A stretch of 64,000 nucleotides of DNA from JAKZRT01 sp965247915 (GCA_965247915.1 OZ252048.1:3162001-3226000), one strand, 5' to 3'. Shown: positions 30,601-39,671, counted from the stretch's first letter. The notes: a model not told the origin generated them from the sequence alone. Numbers and translations are program-made.

Positions 30601-31255
30601 CATGGCCCAGCCGTTTTCGATCATCATGACCGGAACGGGGATCGTGGCGCTGGCCGGAATTGTGGTGAACAACAACATTGTTCTGATCGACACCTATCAG
30701 GAATACGCGCGCTATATGCCCCGGATTGAGGCCATCGTGCGCACCGCCGAGGTGCGCATCCGGCCGGTGCTTTTGACCTCGATCACCACGATGGCGGGTC
30801 TGACGCCGATGATGTTTGGCCTGAGCCTTGATTTCATCAGCGGCGGCTATTCGATCGACAGCCCCACAGCACTTTGGTGGAAACAACTGGCGACAGCGGT
30901 GGTGTTCGGGCTGGGCATCGCCACCATGCTGACGCTGGTGTTCACACCGTCGATGCTGGCGGTCCGGGTCTGGGCCGCGGCCTATGCGCGGTTCTTTGCG
31001 CGTCTTCTGGCGCGGCTTTCCATGGGAGCGGCCAGCGATGCGGCGCGCGACTGGGCGCTGCGGCGCGAGGCCAAGCGCCTGCGCGCGCCGGAAATTCTGT
31101 GGGAGTACGACGAATACGGCGCCGCCGTTGCCCAGGCAGGCGCGGGTGCGCCGGTATCGGTTGAAATGCCCTTCGACCGGCCCGCTCGCGGCGACGCGGC
31201 GCGGTCCGACCAAAGCGACGACCAACGCGACGACCCGCCGCGGGCCGCCGAATAG
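27611..31255 (+). CDS. RND efflux permease, unusually long
   Basis: An inner-membrane proton-driven pump of the hydrophobe/amphiphile efflux type. At 1,214 residues it is well above the usual 1,030-1,050. The extra length lies mainly in a segment after the sixth helix (about residues 500-580), which adds two hydrophobic stretches around 'LVAPTAYLVFLGAMQTLNP', and in an Arg/Asp-rich C-terminal tail ending 'DDPPRAAE'. The conserved helix 4 region 'FGLILAVGMLVDGAIVVVEYADR' carries the relay Asp. Helix 10 has 'GIVALAGIVVNNNIVLIDTY'. Substrate is unknown. The stop is 4 bp from the native cckA stop on the other strand. Confidence 0.93.
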   Translation: MTSIVDWAAGRARMVLAFIALSLTAGALAYASLPKEGEPDIEIPALFVSVPFPGISAEDAETLLVKPMENELGDLDGLDKMSATAREGYAGIALEFEFGWDKTKVLADVRDRMNTVEAEFPRGAEKYTISEVNFSEFPIIIVNLTGPVPERTLLKVAKDLQDRVEGMDAVLEAVLTGHRDEMLEVVIDPLRLESYNVTAGELIAVVVNNNQLIAAGEIDSPQGSFSVKIPSSFDEPQDVYDLPVKTNGDRVVTLGDLADIRLTFQDRTGTARFNGEPTVALQVVKRKGFNLIDTATLVRTTVEAEVELWPAELRDVVAVGFSMDQSIIVDSMVRQLEDAVLTAIALVMIVVLVALGTRPALLVGFAIPTSFLLCFAFLAVMGIAISNIVMFGLILAVGMLVDGAIVVVEYADRRIREGTGPMHAYVEAAKRMFWPIVSSTATTLCAFLPMLFWPGIPGEFMGMLPVTLIFVLSASLVVALIYLPVMGGVTGRMSRAFGNASDALKARLPWMARAALVAPTAYLVFLGAMQTLNPGYLLADPDALPAAIRLAAGPILFIAGAMASSIAIGSAKIDRPEKKIRSGYRRTRFGHFIQFIAGNPVMPVVTIVGVGFLVVSIFTYFGANNRGVEFFVEGEPEIANIYVRARGNLSLMEKDALVAQVEAITLTTPGVDKVFAFAGAGGINANTGGAESPIDTIGQLQFELVQWEDRKDNADLDGNVVLANLEERLATIPGIHVQILDLGRGPASGKPIQLRLKAKDWDALLEATDIAIAHMASMDGIIEIEDTRPLPGIDWQIDVDVEKAGRFGADVATVGGMVQLVTRGILLDTMRVDSSDEEIEIRVRLPEADRVLSTLETLKVRTPGGLVPLSNFITKKPVHKLGKIDRIDGERYFDIKAGVTPGLENADGLPINGNERIAVLTNWMDTERPFPPGVSYEWSGDLVDQQESQEFLSKAFLGALGLMFIILLAQFNGFYDAALVLVAVVLSTTGVLIGMLVMAQPFSIIMTGTGIVALAGIVVNNNIVLIDTYQEYARYMPRIEAIVRTAEVRIRPVLLTSITTMAGLTPMMFGLSLDFISGGYSIDSPTALWWKQLATAVVFGLGIATMLTLVFTPSMLAVRVWAAAYARFFARLLARLSMGAASDAARDWALRREAKRLRAPEILWEYDEYGAAVAQAGAGAPVSVEMPFDRPARGDAARSDQSDDQRDDPPRAAE

Positions 31256-31312
31256 GCCCTCAGACCGTCTGTTCCAGCACCGTCGCGGCCAGTTGGTTCA
31301 GCGAAAACGGTT

Positions 31313-32342
31313 GGCTCAGTTTACGAACTGTATGTGTTCATGGTATGTTCTTTTTGGATTCAGGGAGATAGCGAATGTCGATGGACAATGAACAATTTCA
31401 GTGCTGGCTTGCCGGGATAGACAGCCTCAGCGCTGCACAGCGTAGAGAGGCCGAAGCGGTATTTTCAGGGCGGACAGGGTCGGGTTCCTCGCTTGCCGCG
31501 GTCGAACTTGCGGTGGATGCTGATAGGCACTGTCCGCATTGCGGCAAGCCCGGTGCGGTGTCACGGGGCAAGGCACGGGGCCTGCGTCGTTACCAGTGCA
31601 AGATCTGTCGGCGCACATTCAACGCCGCTACCGGCACGCCCTTGTCCGGGCTTCACTACAAAGACCGATGGTTGGCCTTTGGCGGATGCCTGGCTGCGGG
31701 AGAAACGGTTCGGGCGTCAGCCGATCACTGTAATCTTGCCGTCAACACGGCATTCCGTTGGCGTCACCGGTTTCTGGAGGCTGCAAAGAAGGCCCCGCAA
31801 AAGCTCAAAGGGATCGTCGAGGTCGATGAAACCTATGTTCTGGAGAGCCACAAGGGACAGAGAACCCTCGACCGCAAGCCCCGCAAAAGAGGCGGCAAGG
31901 CTGGCAAGCGCGGCCTGTCGTGCGAACAGGTGCCGGTTCTAGTGGCTGCCGACCGTAATGGCACGACATTCAGCACGGTTCTTCCGGTGGTTAATGCCGA
32001 CACGCTGAAACAGGCGATCAGCCCGGTCGTCGACAGGGACATCGTGCTGGTGTCCGACGGTCACCGCGGCTATCCGCCCTGCGCGACAGCAATGGGCGTT
32101 CGCCACGAAGCCCTCAATCTGTCAGCCGGCGAACGGGCCCGGGGCGCCTTTCATATTCAGACGGTCAACAGCCGCCACAGCCAACTGAAGGATTTCCTGC
32201 GCCGCTACCGTGGCATCGCAACAAAATATCTCGACAACTACCTGCAATGGTTTCATCTCATCAAACTCACACCACAGACCTCGCCGCGAGCCTGTTTGGC
32301 CGCTGCTATCACACGCCATGCATACAGTTCGTAAACTGAGCC
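31313..32342 (+). mobile_element. IS1595-family insertion sequence, complete
   Basis: The 1,030-bp element has perfect 22-bp inverted repeats at 31,313-31,334 and 32,321-32,342 (outer bases GGCTCAGTTTACG). It is flanked by the 8-bp target duplication AAACGGTT at 31,305-31,312 and 32,343-32,350, the size usual for IS1595. It carries one intact transposase gene. Perfect ends and flanks point to a recent insertion in the cckA receiver domain. Confidence 0.96.
31375..32334 (+). CDS. IS1595-family transposase (ISXO2-like)
   Basis: The 319-residue transposase has an N-terminal zinc ribbon with 'CPHCGKPG' and 'YQCKICRRTF' (two C-x-x-C pairs, about residues 45-80) and an ISXO2-like DDE domain. The acidic residues appear in 'IVEVDETYV' and 'VLVSDGHRGY', with the downstream 'NSRHSQLKDFLRRYRGIATKYLDNYLQWF' block. 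It is uninterrupted and probably active. Confidence 0.95.
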   Translation: MSMDNEQFQCWLAGIDSLSAAQRREAEAVFSGRTGSGSSLAAVELAVDADRHCPHCGKPGAVSRGKARGLRRYQCKICRRTFNAATGTPLSGLHYKDRWLAFGGCLAAGETVRASADHCNLAVNTAFRWRHRFLEAAKKAPQKLKGIVEVDETYVLESHKGQRTLDRKPRKRGGKAGKRGLSCEQVPVLVAADRNGTTFSTVLPVVNADTLKQAISPVVDRDIVLVSDGHRGYPPCATAMGVRHEALNLSAGERARGAFHIQTVNSRHSQLKDFLRRYRGIATKYLDNYLQWFHLIKLTPQTSPRACLAAAITRHAYSS

Positions 32343-34710
32343 AAACGGTTTGGGCAGAAAGACCGAGTTCGGAATACGCGCCTGCTGATCGGCCAGCGAT
32401 TCCTCGGCATAGCCCGATACGAAAATCACTTTGACATCGGGGCGTTTTTTCAACGCCTCGCGCACCCAGGTCGGCCCGTCAATCCCGGGCATAATGACAT
32501 CGGTGACAAAGACATCGACGTCGAGGTCATCGTCCTTGAGAAGCTCCAGCGCCTCTTCGGCGCAATCAGCCTCGATCACCTGATAGCCGCGCATTTTCAG
32601 CGCCCGGCTGGCGAATGCCCGGACCGGCGCTTCGTCTTCGACCAAAAGGATCACGCCCTCGCCGGCGCGGGCAAGGGCCGCGACCTTGGGCGGTTGCGGC
32701 GCTGCGGGCGCCGTCTTTTCGGCGCGATGCACCGGAAAATAGAGCGAAAACGTGGTTCCCCGCCCCCGGTCGCTTTCGGCAAAGATGAATCCGCCGGTCT
32801 GTTTGACGATCCCGTAAGCGGTCGACAGCCCCAGTCCGGTGCCCTCGCCCAAGCGTTTGGTGGTGTAAAATGGCTCGAATATTTTCGACAGTTTGTCCGA
32901 CGATATGCCGACCCCCTGGTCGGCCACGCGAACGATCACGTATTCGCCCGCCGGCACCGTGGCCCGGTGACGCACAATTTCGGTATCCAGTGTCATCGTG
33001 GTGGTGGATATTTCGATATCGCCGCCCCCGGGCATGGCGTCGCGGGCGTTCACCACTAGGTTCATCATCACCTGTTCAAGCTGACGTTTGTCGGCGCGGA
33101 TCGATTTGAGATCCGGATTGTGGTTCAGCGTCAGCCGCACTTTCTCGCCGACCAGCCGGTTCAGCAGATGGGTCAGGTCCGACAATGTGTCGCGCAGGTC
33201 CAGAACCTCGGGCTGAAGGTTTTGTTTTCGCGAAAACGCCAGCAACTGCCCGACCAGACTGGCCGCCCGGTTGGCGTTCTGGTGAATCTGCACCAGGTCC
33301 GCATAATCCTGGTCGCCCTAGTCGTGACGCAGCAACAACAGGTCGCAATGCCCGGAAATGGCGGTCAGAAGATTGTTGAAATCATGCGCAATGCCGCCGG
33401 CCAGTTGCCCGATGGCCTGCATCTTCTGGCTTTGCACAAACTTCGCCTCAAGCGTCTTGAGCTCGGTCGCATCGTTCAGGACCGCCAGCAATCCGACGCC
33501 GTCGCCGCCGGTATGTTCCGCAACCGCCAGCGCGACCTGCAGGTAAATCTCTTTGTCCGGATGGCGAACTTTCAAAACTTCGGGGCGCATCGAAGGCCTG
33601 CCGTCGCGCGCGTCAGCCAGCCATTCGGCGACCGACCGCCCCAGCCCCTCGAACAGATCGGACACGAACATGCCGGGCTCGATCGCCCGGTCAACCAATT
33701 TCTTGGCGCGCGCGTTCAACTCAACCAGGTACCCTTTGGCATCAATATGCGCCAGCGGCACCGGCAGATCGGCGACCCCGGCCATGGCCATCCGGCCGCC
33801 CGGCAGCACCATATCGCGGTTTAGGGGCAGGCAGTAAATCTCGGTCCGGCCGGCGGCGGCAGCGAGCGTGGCAACCATGGATTTTTGCGGCCCGTCGACG
33901 GTCTTGACCGTCACCACCGCGCCGTTCTCAGGCTTGTTGCCGCCAAATATTCCTTCCAGCGACTTTTCGCGCCCCCCCGCCATCCGGCGCATCGCTTCGT
34001 TCATAAAGAGGACCGTGCCGGTCCGTGAAATGGTCGCCATCGGCAGCGCGATCCGCTCGGCCCCCAGGGCATAGGCAGGACGGTCGACCAGATCGTCAAA
34101 CCGCCACAGGAACGCCGCGTCGTTCAACCGGTGAACCGAAAGCCGCGTGTGGGTGCGCCGGGTCACAATTTCTTCGCGCGCCGAGCCGCCCGTAGTGGCG
34201 CGGTTTTGCAGGCGAAACAGAACCGCACCGGGGTTGGCAAAAAACCCCTCAAGCGATTGCGCCACGGTGCGCCCGATACAGTCGGAAAACCGTGCTGCAG
34301 CAGCGGCGTTCTGATAGGTCACGATGCCGTTTACATCGGTTTGCAAATGCGGGGTCTCGTCATGTTCGAAAAGCCCGGCCAGGGCCTCCAGGCGGGCATC
34401 GTCGTGGGTGCGGCCCAAGCGGCGGTGCATCAGCGCCAGCGCCGCGATCACCACGAAGGATCCGCCGGTGACCATCAGGCCAAGCGACCAGCCGAGATCG
34501 CTTGCCAAAAAATCCGGCGGCGGCCAGAAAACCACCCGTGACAGCGACAGGAAACGCATGCGGCGCGACCAAACCGGTCAGCAACGCCGCCAGCGACCTC
34601 TGCGCTATACTGTCTGGCACGCTCTTCCCCGCAATCGAATCGTATCCCCAATGTCGCTTGCAAAGTGTTAATCACCTATTAAGCAACATTTTTTCTCAAC
34701 CATCAGTTGA

Positions 34711-35892
34711 TTATGGCGTGCCGCTGGTCCGGGTCAAGTGCGCTGTAAAAAAACCGTCGCCACCCGCATCAAGACCGAGCCGTTTTTGCATTGTGCATCG
34801 CCAGCCTTGATGGCGCTTCACAAACCGCTCGATCTGGTCCTCGTTTTCCGCACGCAGCACCGAACAGGTAGCATAGGCCAGTACCCCCGCCGGAGCCACG
34901 ATTTCCGCCGCTTCGCCGAGGATCGCCAGCTGCCGCTCCTGAAACTCCGCAAGCCTCGCTTGGGTCAAAGACCACTTGCCCGCGGGGCTGCGCCGCCAAG
35001 CCCCGGAGCCCGAGCAGGGCGCATCGACAAGGACCAGATCATAGGGGCCGTGCCGGGCCGCAGCGCCGGGCGCCAGCACTTCGATCCGGGCCTGCGCGCG
35101 CGCCGCACGCCGCGGCAGATCGGCCATGCGCGCCGGTGCCGCGTCATGGGCAAAGACCCGGGCGCCGCGCGCCGCCATCGCCAGCGCCTTGCCGCCGCCG
35201 CCGGCGCAGAAATCAAGAACCCGCGCGCCCGGTCCGATCCCCAGAAGATCGACAACCGCTTGCGAGGCGGCGTCCTGCAGCTCGACCTCGCCGTTCTCGT
35301 ATAGGGCAAGCCCGCGCAGCCCGTGTGGATTGCCGGAAAGGTGGACCGCCGATGGCGACAGCGGGTGCGCCGCGGCCCCGATACCGCATGCCTCAAGCTC
35401 CGCGATCACCCGCTCGCGCGACGTCCGGGCCAGGTTGGCGCGCAGAAAAACCGGCGCCCGTTGCCGCGAAAGCGCGCAATAAAGCGCCAGCGCGGGACCC
35501 AAAGACCGCTCAAGTTCGGGGATCAGCCATTCGGGCATGTCGAGCCTTGCCGATGGCGTCAACTCGGGCGTCTGCGACAGACGCTCACGTTCTTCCAGGC
35601 TCAGCGGCGGCGGCCCGTGTCCGCGGCCCTGGAAGAGTTCGCCAAGCGGTTCGCCCGCCTGGCGCAGAGTGCCGATCATCAGCGCCCGGCCATCCGCGCC
35701 ACCGCCATAGGCCGCCGCCGAGGCGCGGCAGCGCAGCACGTCAAAAACATGGCTCCGCACCACCGCCCGGTCGCCCGACCCGGCATAGCGCGCGCCGCGC
35801 GCCCAGTTGGTCAGCGCCGCCTCGGCCGGCGCGCCGGTGCCAATCCGGTCAAGCACCTCGATCGCGGCCTGGATGCGGGCGGCAGGGGTCAT
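34711..35892 (-). CDS. RsmB/NOP-family 16S rRNA cytosine methyltransferase
   Basis: An S-adenosylmethionine-dependent RNA cytosine-C5 methyltransferase of 393 residues. An N-terminal NusB-like helical part ('AALTNWARGARYAGSGDRAVVRSHVFDVLR') precedes the catalytic domain. Motif I is 'VLDFCAGGGGKALAMAA', motif IV 'VDAPCSGSGAWRRSPAGKW' and motif VI 'YATCSVLRAEN'; PCSG and TCS hold the two cysteines used in catalysis. I chose the ATG at 35,892 (MTPAARIQAAIEVLD); the longer frame to 36,042 covers structured intergenic sequence. The likely target is 16S rRNA C967 or a similar site. Confidence 0.9.
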   Translation of the reverse strand: MTPAARIQAAIEVLDRIGTGAPAEAALTNWARGARYAGSGDRAVVRSHVFDVLRCRASAAAYGGGADGRALMIGTLRQAGEPLGELFQGRGHGPPPLSLEERERLSQTPELTPSARLDMPEWLIPELERSLGPALALYCALSRQRAPVFLRANLARTSRERVIAELEACGIGAAAHPLSPSAVHLSGNPHGLRGLALYENGEVELQDAASQAVVDLLGIGPGARVLDFCAGGGGKALAMAARGARVFAHDAAPARMADLPRRAARAQARIEVLAPGAAARHGPYDLVLVDAPCSGSGAWRRSPAGKWSLTQARLAEFQERQLAILGEAAEIVAPAGVLAYATCSVLRAENEDQIERFVKRHQGWRCTMQKRLGLDAGGDGFFTAHLTRTSGTP

Positions 35893-36199
35893 GGGCCGGA
35901 GATAATTGAAGTCATGCGCCGATGGAACCGCCAAGTCCCGCCGGTTCTCAAAATGAGCGCCTGCGGCGCGAAGTGGGTCTTGCGCCGACGCTGGCGGCGC
36001 GCTGCAAGACCAAGATGACTCTTGAATGAAACGTCTCCGCAACGCACCGAAGATCGTGCCTGCCCGGGCGGGTGCGAGAATCGCGCCCGCCGTCGTGCTG
36101 GAAGCACGCCTCTGGCGTGACGGGCGGGCAGGCGCGATCCGGGGCTGACGCCCCGGCGAAACATGGGATCGGCGCAGTCCAACCGGACGTCATCGTGCT
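35893..36199. other. Hairpin-rich gap between guaB and the RsmB-type gene
   Basis: No gene is seen in this 307-bp stretch. It holds several inverted repeats: an imperfect hairpin at about 35,970-36,005 around GCGCCG/CGGCGC, a long GC-rich structure at 36,060-36,130, and a perfect 7-bp stem CCGGGGC/GCCCCGG at 36,139-36,156. The last lies 44 bp after the guaB stop on the minus strand and may be the guaB terminator, although no T run follows. Confidence 0.4.
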
Positions 36200-37648
36200 T
36201 TAGATGGCGCGGTAATTCGGGCTTTCGCGGGTGATCTGCACATCATGCACATGGCTTTCCCTCAGCCCGGCCCCAGTGATGCGCACAAAGCGCGCGCGGG
36301 TGCGCATCGCCTCGATCGTGGCGCTGCCGGTATAGCCCATGGCGGCGCGCAGGCCGCCAACCAGCTGGTGAATGACGGTGCCCGCCGAGCCTTTGTATGG
36401 CACCTGCCCCTCGATGCCTTCGGGCACCAGTTTGTCGGCGGCCGCGTCTTTCTGGAAATACCGGTCGGCCGAGCCGCGCGCCATAGCGCCGATGCTGCCC
36501 ATGCCGCGATAGGCTTTATAGGACAGGCCCTGATAGAGGATCAATTCGCCCGGGCTTTCGTCGGTCCCGGCGACCATGGTGCCGACCATGGCGCAGGACG
36601 CCCCGGCCGCAATCGCCTTGGCAAAATCGCCCGAATACTTGATGCCGCCATCGGCAATCACCGGCGTGTCGCCAGCCGCACCGGCGCAATCGATGATCGC
36701 GGTCAGCTGCGGCATGCCGACGCCCGCCACCATCCGCGTGGTGCAAATCGACCCCGGACCGATGCCCACCTTGATGGCGTCCGCACCGGCGTCGATCAGC
36801 GCCCGGGTGGCTTCGGCAGTGGCGACATTGCCCGCGACCACCTGCACCTGGTTCGAGAGCGTCTTGATGCGCGTCACCGCCTCACCCACCGAGGCCGAAT
36901 GCCCGTGCGCGGTATCGACAACTACAACGTCAACGCCGGCCTCGATCAGCGCCTGCGACCGCTCAAAGCCAGCGTCGCCGACGGTGGCCGCCGCCGCCAC
37001 CCGCAGGCGCCCCAGATCATCCTTGGTGGCCGTGGGGTTCAGCACCGCCGCTTCGCTGTCCTTCAGCGTCAGAAGCCCGGTCAGCTTGCCGTCCTGGTCC
37101 ACCACCAGCAGCTTTTCGATGCGCCGCGCCTGCATCAGGCTGCGCGCTTCGTCCAGATCGGCGGGCTCGGTGAGCATGGCCAGGTTCTGGGTCGTCATCA
37201 TCGCGGCGACCGGCGTGGCATCGTCGCTGGCAAAGCGCATGTCGCGGTTGGTGACGATTCCCACCACTCGCCCGTCGCCATCGACCACCGGAAAGCCCGA
37301 GACGCGGTAGCGCTCGGTCAGTGCCTTGGCATCGGCCAGCGTCTGGTCGGGCTTCAGCGTGATGGGTTTATAGACGATCCCAGATTCGAACCGTTTGACC
37401 CTTCGCACCTGATCAGCCTGCTCTTCCAGGTTCAGATTGCGGTGGATCACCCCCATGCCGCCCGCCTGCGCCATGGCGATGGCCATGCGCGCCTCGGTCA
37501 CCGTGTCCATGGCCGAGCTCAAGAGCGGAATGTTCAGCCGGATCGACCGGGTGAGCTGCGTTGCGGTGTCGGCGGTCGACGGCAACACGGTCGAGGCCGC
37601 CGGAACCAGAAGGACATCATCAAAGGTGAGCGCCTCACGAATCTTCAT
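36200..37648 (-). CDS. guaB: Inosine-5'-monophosphate dehydrogenase
   Basis: GuaB oxidises IMP to XMP with NAD, the committed step to GMP. The 482-residue protein starts MKIREALTFDDVLLVPAAST; this ATG follows GGCGGAG and gives the normal length. A pair of CBS domains spans about residues 95-205 ('FPVVDGDGRVVGIVTNRDM', 'KLLVVDQDGKLTGLLTLKD'). The catalytic Cys lies in 'GIGPGSICTTRMVAGVG' near residue 300, and the flap 'YRGMGSIGAM' follows. It is divergent from speB. Confidence 0.97.
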   Translation of the reverse strand: MKIREALTFDDVLLVPAASTVLPSTADTATQLTRSIRLNIPLLSSAMDTVTEARMAIAMAQAGGMGVIHRNLNLEEQADQVRRVKRFESGIVYKPITLKPDQTLADAKALTERYRVSGFPVVDGDGRVVGIVTNRDMRFASDDATPVAAMMTTQNLAMLTEPADLDEARSLMQARRIEKLLVVDQDGKLTGLLTLKDSEAAVLNPTATKDDLGRLRVAAAATVGDAGFERSQALIEAGVDVVVVDTAHGHSASVGEAVTRIKTLSNQVQVVAGNVATAEATRALIDAGADAIKVGIGPGSICTTRMVAGVGMPQLTAIIDCAGAAGDTPVIADGGIKYSGDFAKAIAAGASCAMVGTMVAGTDESPGELILYQGLSYKAYRGMGSIGAMARGSADRYFQKDAAADKLVPEGIEGQVPYKGSAGTVIHQLVGGLRAAMGYTGSATIEAMRTRARFVRITGAGLRESHVHDVQITRESPNYRAI

Positions 37649-37775
37649 CTGCAACTCCGCCTGAAGGGAGATCGTTTGACGCGTCCCTATTGCATGGATG
37701 CAGGCGAGGGGAAAGGGGGGATCGCGCGGGCCGGCGGGCCTTGCCTCGATTTCCGATCCGGGCAAAGAATGCCCG

Positions 37776-38738
37776 ATGACAAGCAACACCTACGACACCG
37801 GTCGCCTGAACCTGCCGTTCGTAGGCATCGCCACCTTCGGCAAGCGGCCTTACGTCGAAGACTGGTCGGCCATCGACGCTGATGTCGCGGTGCTGGGCGC
37901 GCCATATGATTTCGGCACCCAGTACCGGTCCGGCGCGCGCTTCGGGCCGCGCGCGGTGCGCGAGGCCTCGACGCTGTTCTCATTCGGCCATGCCGGGGCT
38001 TATGACCACGAAGACGACGCGGTCTATCTGGGCGCGGATGTGCGCATGATCGATATGGGCGATGCCGATATTATTCACACCGACACGATCAAAAGCCACG
38101 CGAACATCGAGGCGGGCGTGCGCGCGGCGCTGGCCGGCGGGGCATTGCCGGTGGTGATCGGCGGCGATCATTCGGTCAACATCCCCTGCATCGAGGCGTA
38201 TCAAGGCCAGGGCGACATCCACATCCTTCAAATCGACGCGCATCTGGATTTCGTCGATGTGCGCCACGGGGTGACCCACGGCCACGGCAACCCGATGCGG
38301 CGCGCGGCGGAAAAATCTTACGTCACCGGGCTGACGCAAGTGGGCATCCGCAACGTCAGTTCGACCGCGCGCGCGGGCTACGGAGACGCGCGCGCCATGG
38401 GCAGCGATATCCTCTCGGTCCGCCAGGCGCGCGCGCTTGGGGCGCAAGCCGTGGCACAGCGCATTCCCAAGCGCGCGCGGGTCTATATCACCATTGATAT
38501 TGATGCTTTCTGTCCGTCCATCGCGCCGGGCACCGGCACCCCCAGCCATGGCGGGTTTTTCTATTACGAGGTGCTCGAGATGCTCCAGGCGGTGGCCCGG
38601 CGAAACGACATCGTCGGCATCGACCTAGTCGAGGTCGCGCCCGATTATGACCCGACCGGATCGACCGCCATTCTGGCCGCTCAGGTGCTTTTGAACCTTT
38701 TGGGGTTTATTTTCCACGCACGGGCAAGCCGGGCTTAG
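37776..38738 (+). CDS. speB: Agmatinase / ureohydrolase
   Basis: This 320-residue protein of the arginase/agmatinase family hydrolyses a guanidino compound to urea and an amine, with agmatine to putrescine as the best guess. The binuclear manganese ligands are visible: His in 'VVIGGDHSVN', Asp-His-Asp in 'QIDAHLDF', and two Asp in 'ITIDIDAFCPSIAPGTGTP'. The ATG at 37,776 (MTSNTYDTGRLNLPFVG) fits the family start. No arginine decarboxylase is near, so a related guanidino substrate is possible. Its last 32 bp overlap the end of the convergent FemAB-like gene. Confidence 0.9.
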   Translation: MTSNTYDTGRLNLPFVGIATFGKRPYVEDWSAIDADVAVLGAPYDFGTQYRSGARFGPRAVREASTLFSFGHAGAYDHEDDAVYLGADVRMIDMGDADIIHTDTIKSHANIEAGVRAALAGGALPVVIGGDHSVNIPCIEAYQGQGDIHILQIDAHLDFVDVRHGVTHGHGNPMRRAAEKSYVTGLTQVGIRNVSSTARAGYGDARAMGSDILSVRQARALGAQAVAQRIPKRARVYITIDIDAFCPSIAPGTGTPSHGGFFYYEVLEMLQAVARRNDIVGIDLVEVAPDYDPTGSTAILAAQVLLNLLGFIFHARASRA

Positions 38739-39671
38739 CAAAACCCGGCAAGGCACCGCCCCGGCGCGGAAATCCAAAGCTGGGAAGCGCCACACCGGTG
38801 GCGCCCAGCACGTGCTGGGCTGCGCCGGTGCCCAGTTTGAACCGCGCCAGACCCGGCGCGCGGTCGCGGTCGGCCCGGCCCAGGTCAAGCCGGTCGAACC
38901 CATCCGCGCGCAAGCCTTCGATCGCCCGCCACATCACCAGGTTGTGGGCGTTGAGCCGCCGCCCTTGGCGCCCGCTCCACCCGATCTGATAGGTGGCGCC
39001 CGACCCGTGCAGAAGAAAAAGCGCGGCGGCAACGATCTTGCCCCGGTGACGCGCCGCATAGATGCGCCACGCCTCGGGCGCGTCCGACCATCCCAGCAGA
39101 AAATCGCGCGGCAGACCCCGATACCCAAATTTTTGCCGGTTCTCGGCCTCGCGCGCCAATATCCAGTCGATCTGGCGGCAGGTCCCGACCCAAAGACCGG
39201 AGGCTTCGACGCGGACCAACCGATTGCGCCATTTGCCGTGCAAGCCAGCGCGCAGGGCCGCAAGCCCGGGCCGCAGGTCCAGCACCGCCAGCGACGTTCG
39301 CGCCGCGACCGGCAAAAGCCCGGGCAAGGCCCTTGTTTCGGGCGTGGCGATCAGAACCCCCGGGCCGTGATCGGCCAGCACCCGGCGAAGCCCCGCATGA
39401 CCCTGCGCCGCTCGGCCGGACCAATCGCTGGCTGGAACAGCGGCCCCCGCGAAATCAGACCAACGCGCACCCGCGCGGCGAAGCGCCGGATCAGAACCTG
39501 GGCGATCGCGATCGTCTGGCCCCGGTCGCGCACGGCGACCCTCAGGACCGCGCGACCGGGCGCGCGCGCGGTTATTTCGCCGTAGCGCCAGCTTTGCTGC
39601 AGGCCGCCCCGATAGGCGTCAACCAACCCATCCCAGGCCGCCGCATGCGTATGATCGGTGACAAAGTCCAT
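38707..39671 (-). pseudogene. FemAB/GNAT-like acyltransferase, frameshifted
   Basis: From 39,671 the frame gives 'AAWDGLVDAYRGGLQQSWRYGEI', a FemAB-like start, through 'ISRGPLFQPAIGPAERRRVM' and then goes wrong. The second frame supplies 'LRRVLADHGPGVLIATPETR' through a GNAT-type body ('RHRGKIVAAALFLLHGSGATYQIGWS', 'NLVMWRAIEGLRADGFDRLDLG'). One base is missing in the four-C run at 39,391-39,394 (plus strand). Restoring it gives 322 codons in frame. The family transfers amino acids or acyl groups, often to cell-envelope molecules; the exact substrate is not known. A sequencing slip is possible. The end overlaps speB by 32 bp. Confidence 0.82.

Larger units (their letters stand above)
31260..34559 (-). 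pseudogene. cckA: CckA-type hybrid histidine kinase, disrupted twice
   Basis: CckA is the hybrid kinase that feeds ChpT and CtrA in alphaproteobacteria. From 34,559 the frame shows a membrane helix, PAS-like domains and the H-box 'GGIAHDFNNLLTAISGHC'. It then stops at TAG (33,318-33,320), where homologues continue with 'RHDQGD'. The same frame resumes with 'GDQDYADLVQIHQNANRAAS', the ATPase domain ('GTGLGLSTAYGIVKQTGG') and a receiver domain with 'VFVTDVIMPGIDG'. An IS1595 element then breaks it after 'FLPKPF'; beyond the IS lies 'SLNQLAATVLEQTV' and the stop. Removing the IS and one target copy leaves 754 codons, exactly in frame. An alternative frame before 34,559 has another hydrophobic helix, so the N-terminus may also be shifted. 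Confidence 0.88.

Noticed and set aside
36060..36156. CRISPR or REP-like array in the guaB-rsmB gap
   Set aside because: The inverted repeats are different from one another and not regularly spaced; no direct repeat array is present.
36245..37882. 545-codon open frame antisense to guaB
   Set aside because: It is the complement of an intact IMP dehydrogenase and crosses into speB; composition is that of a shadow frame.
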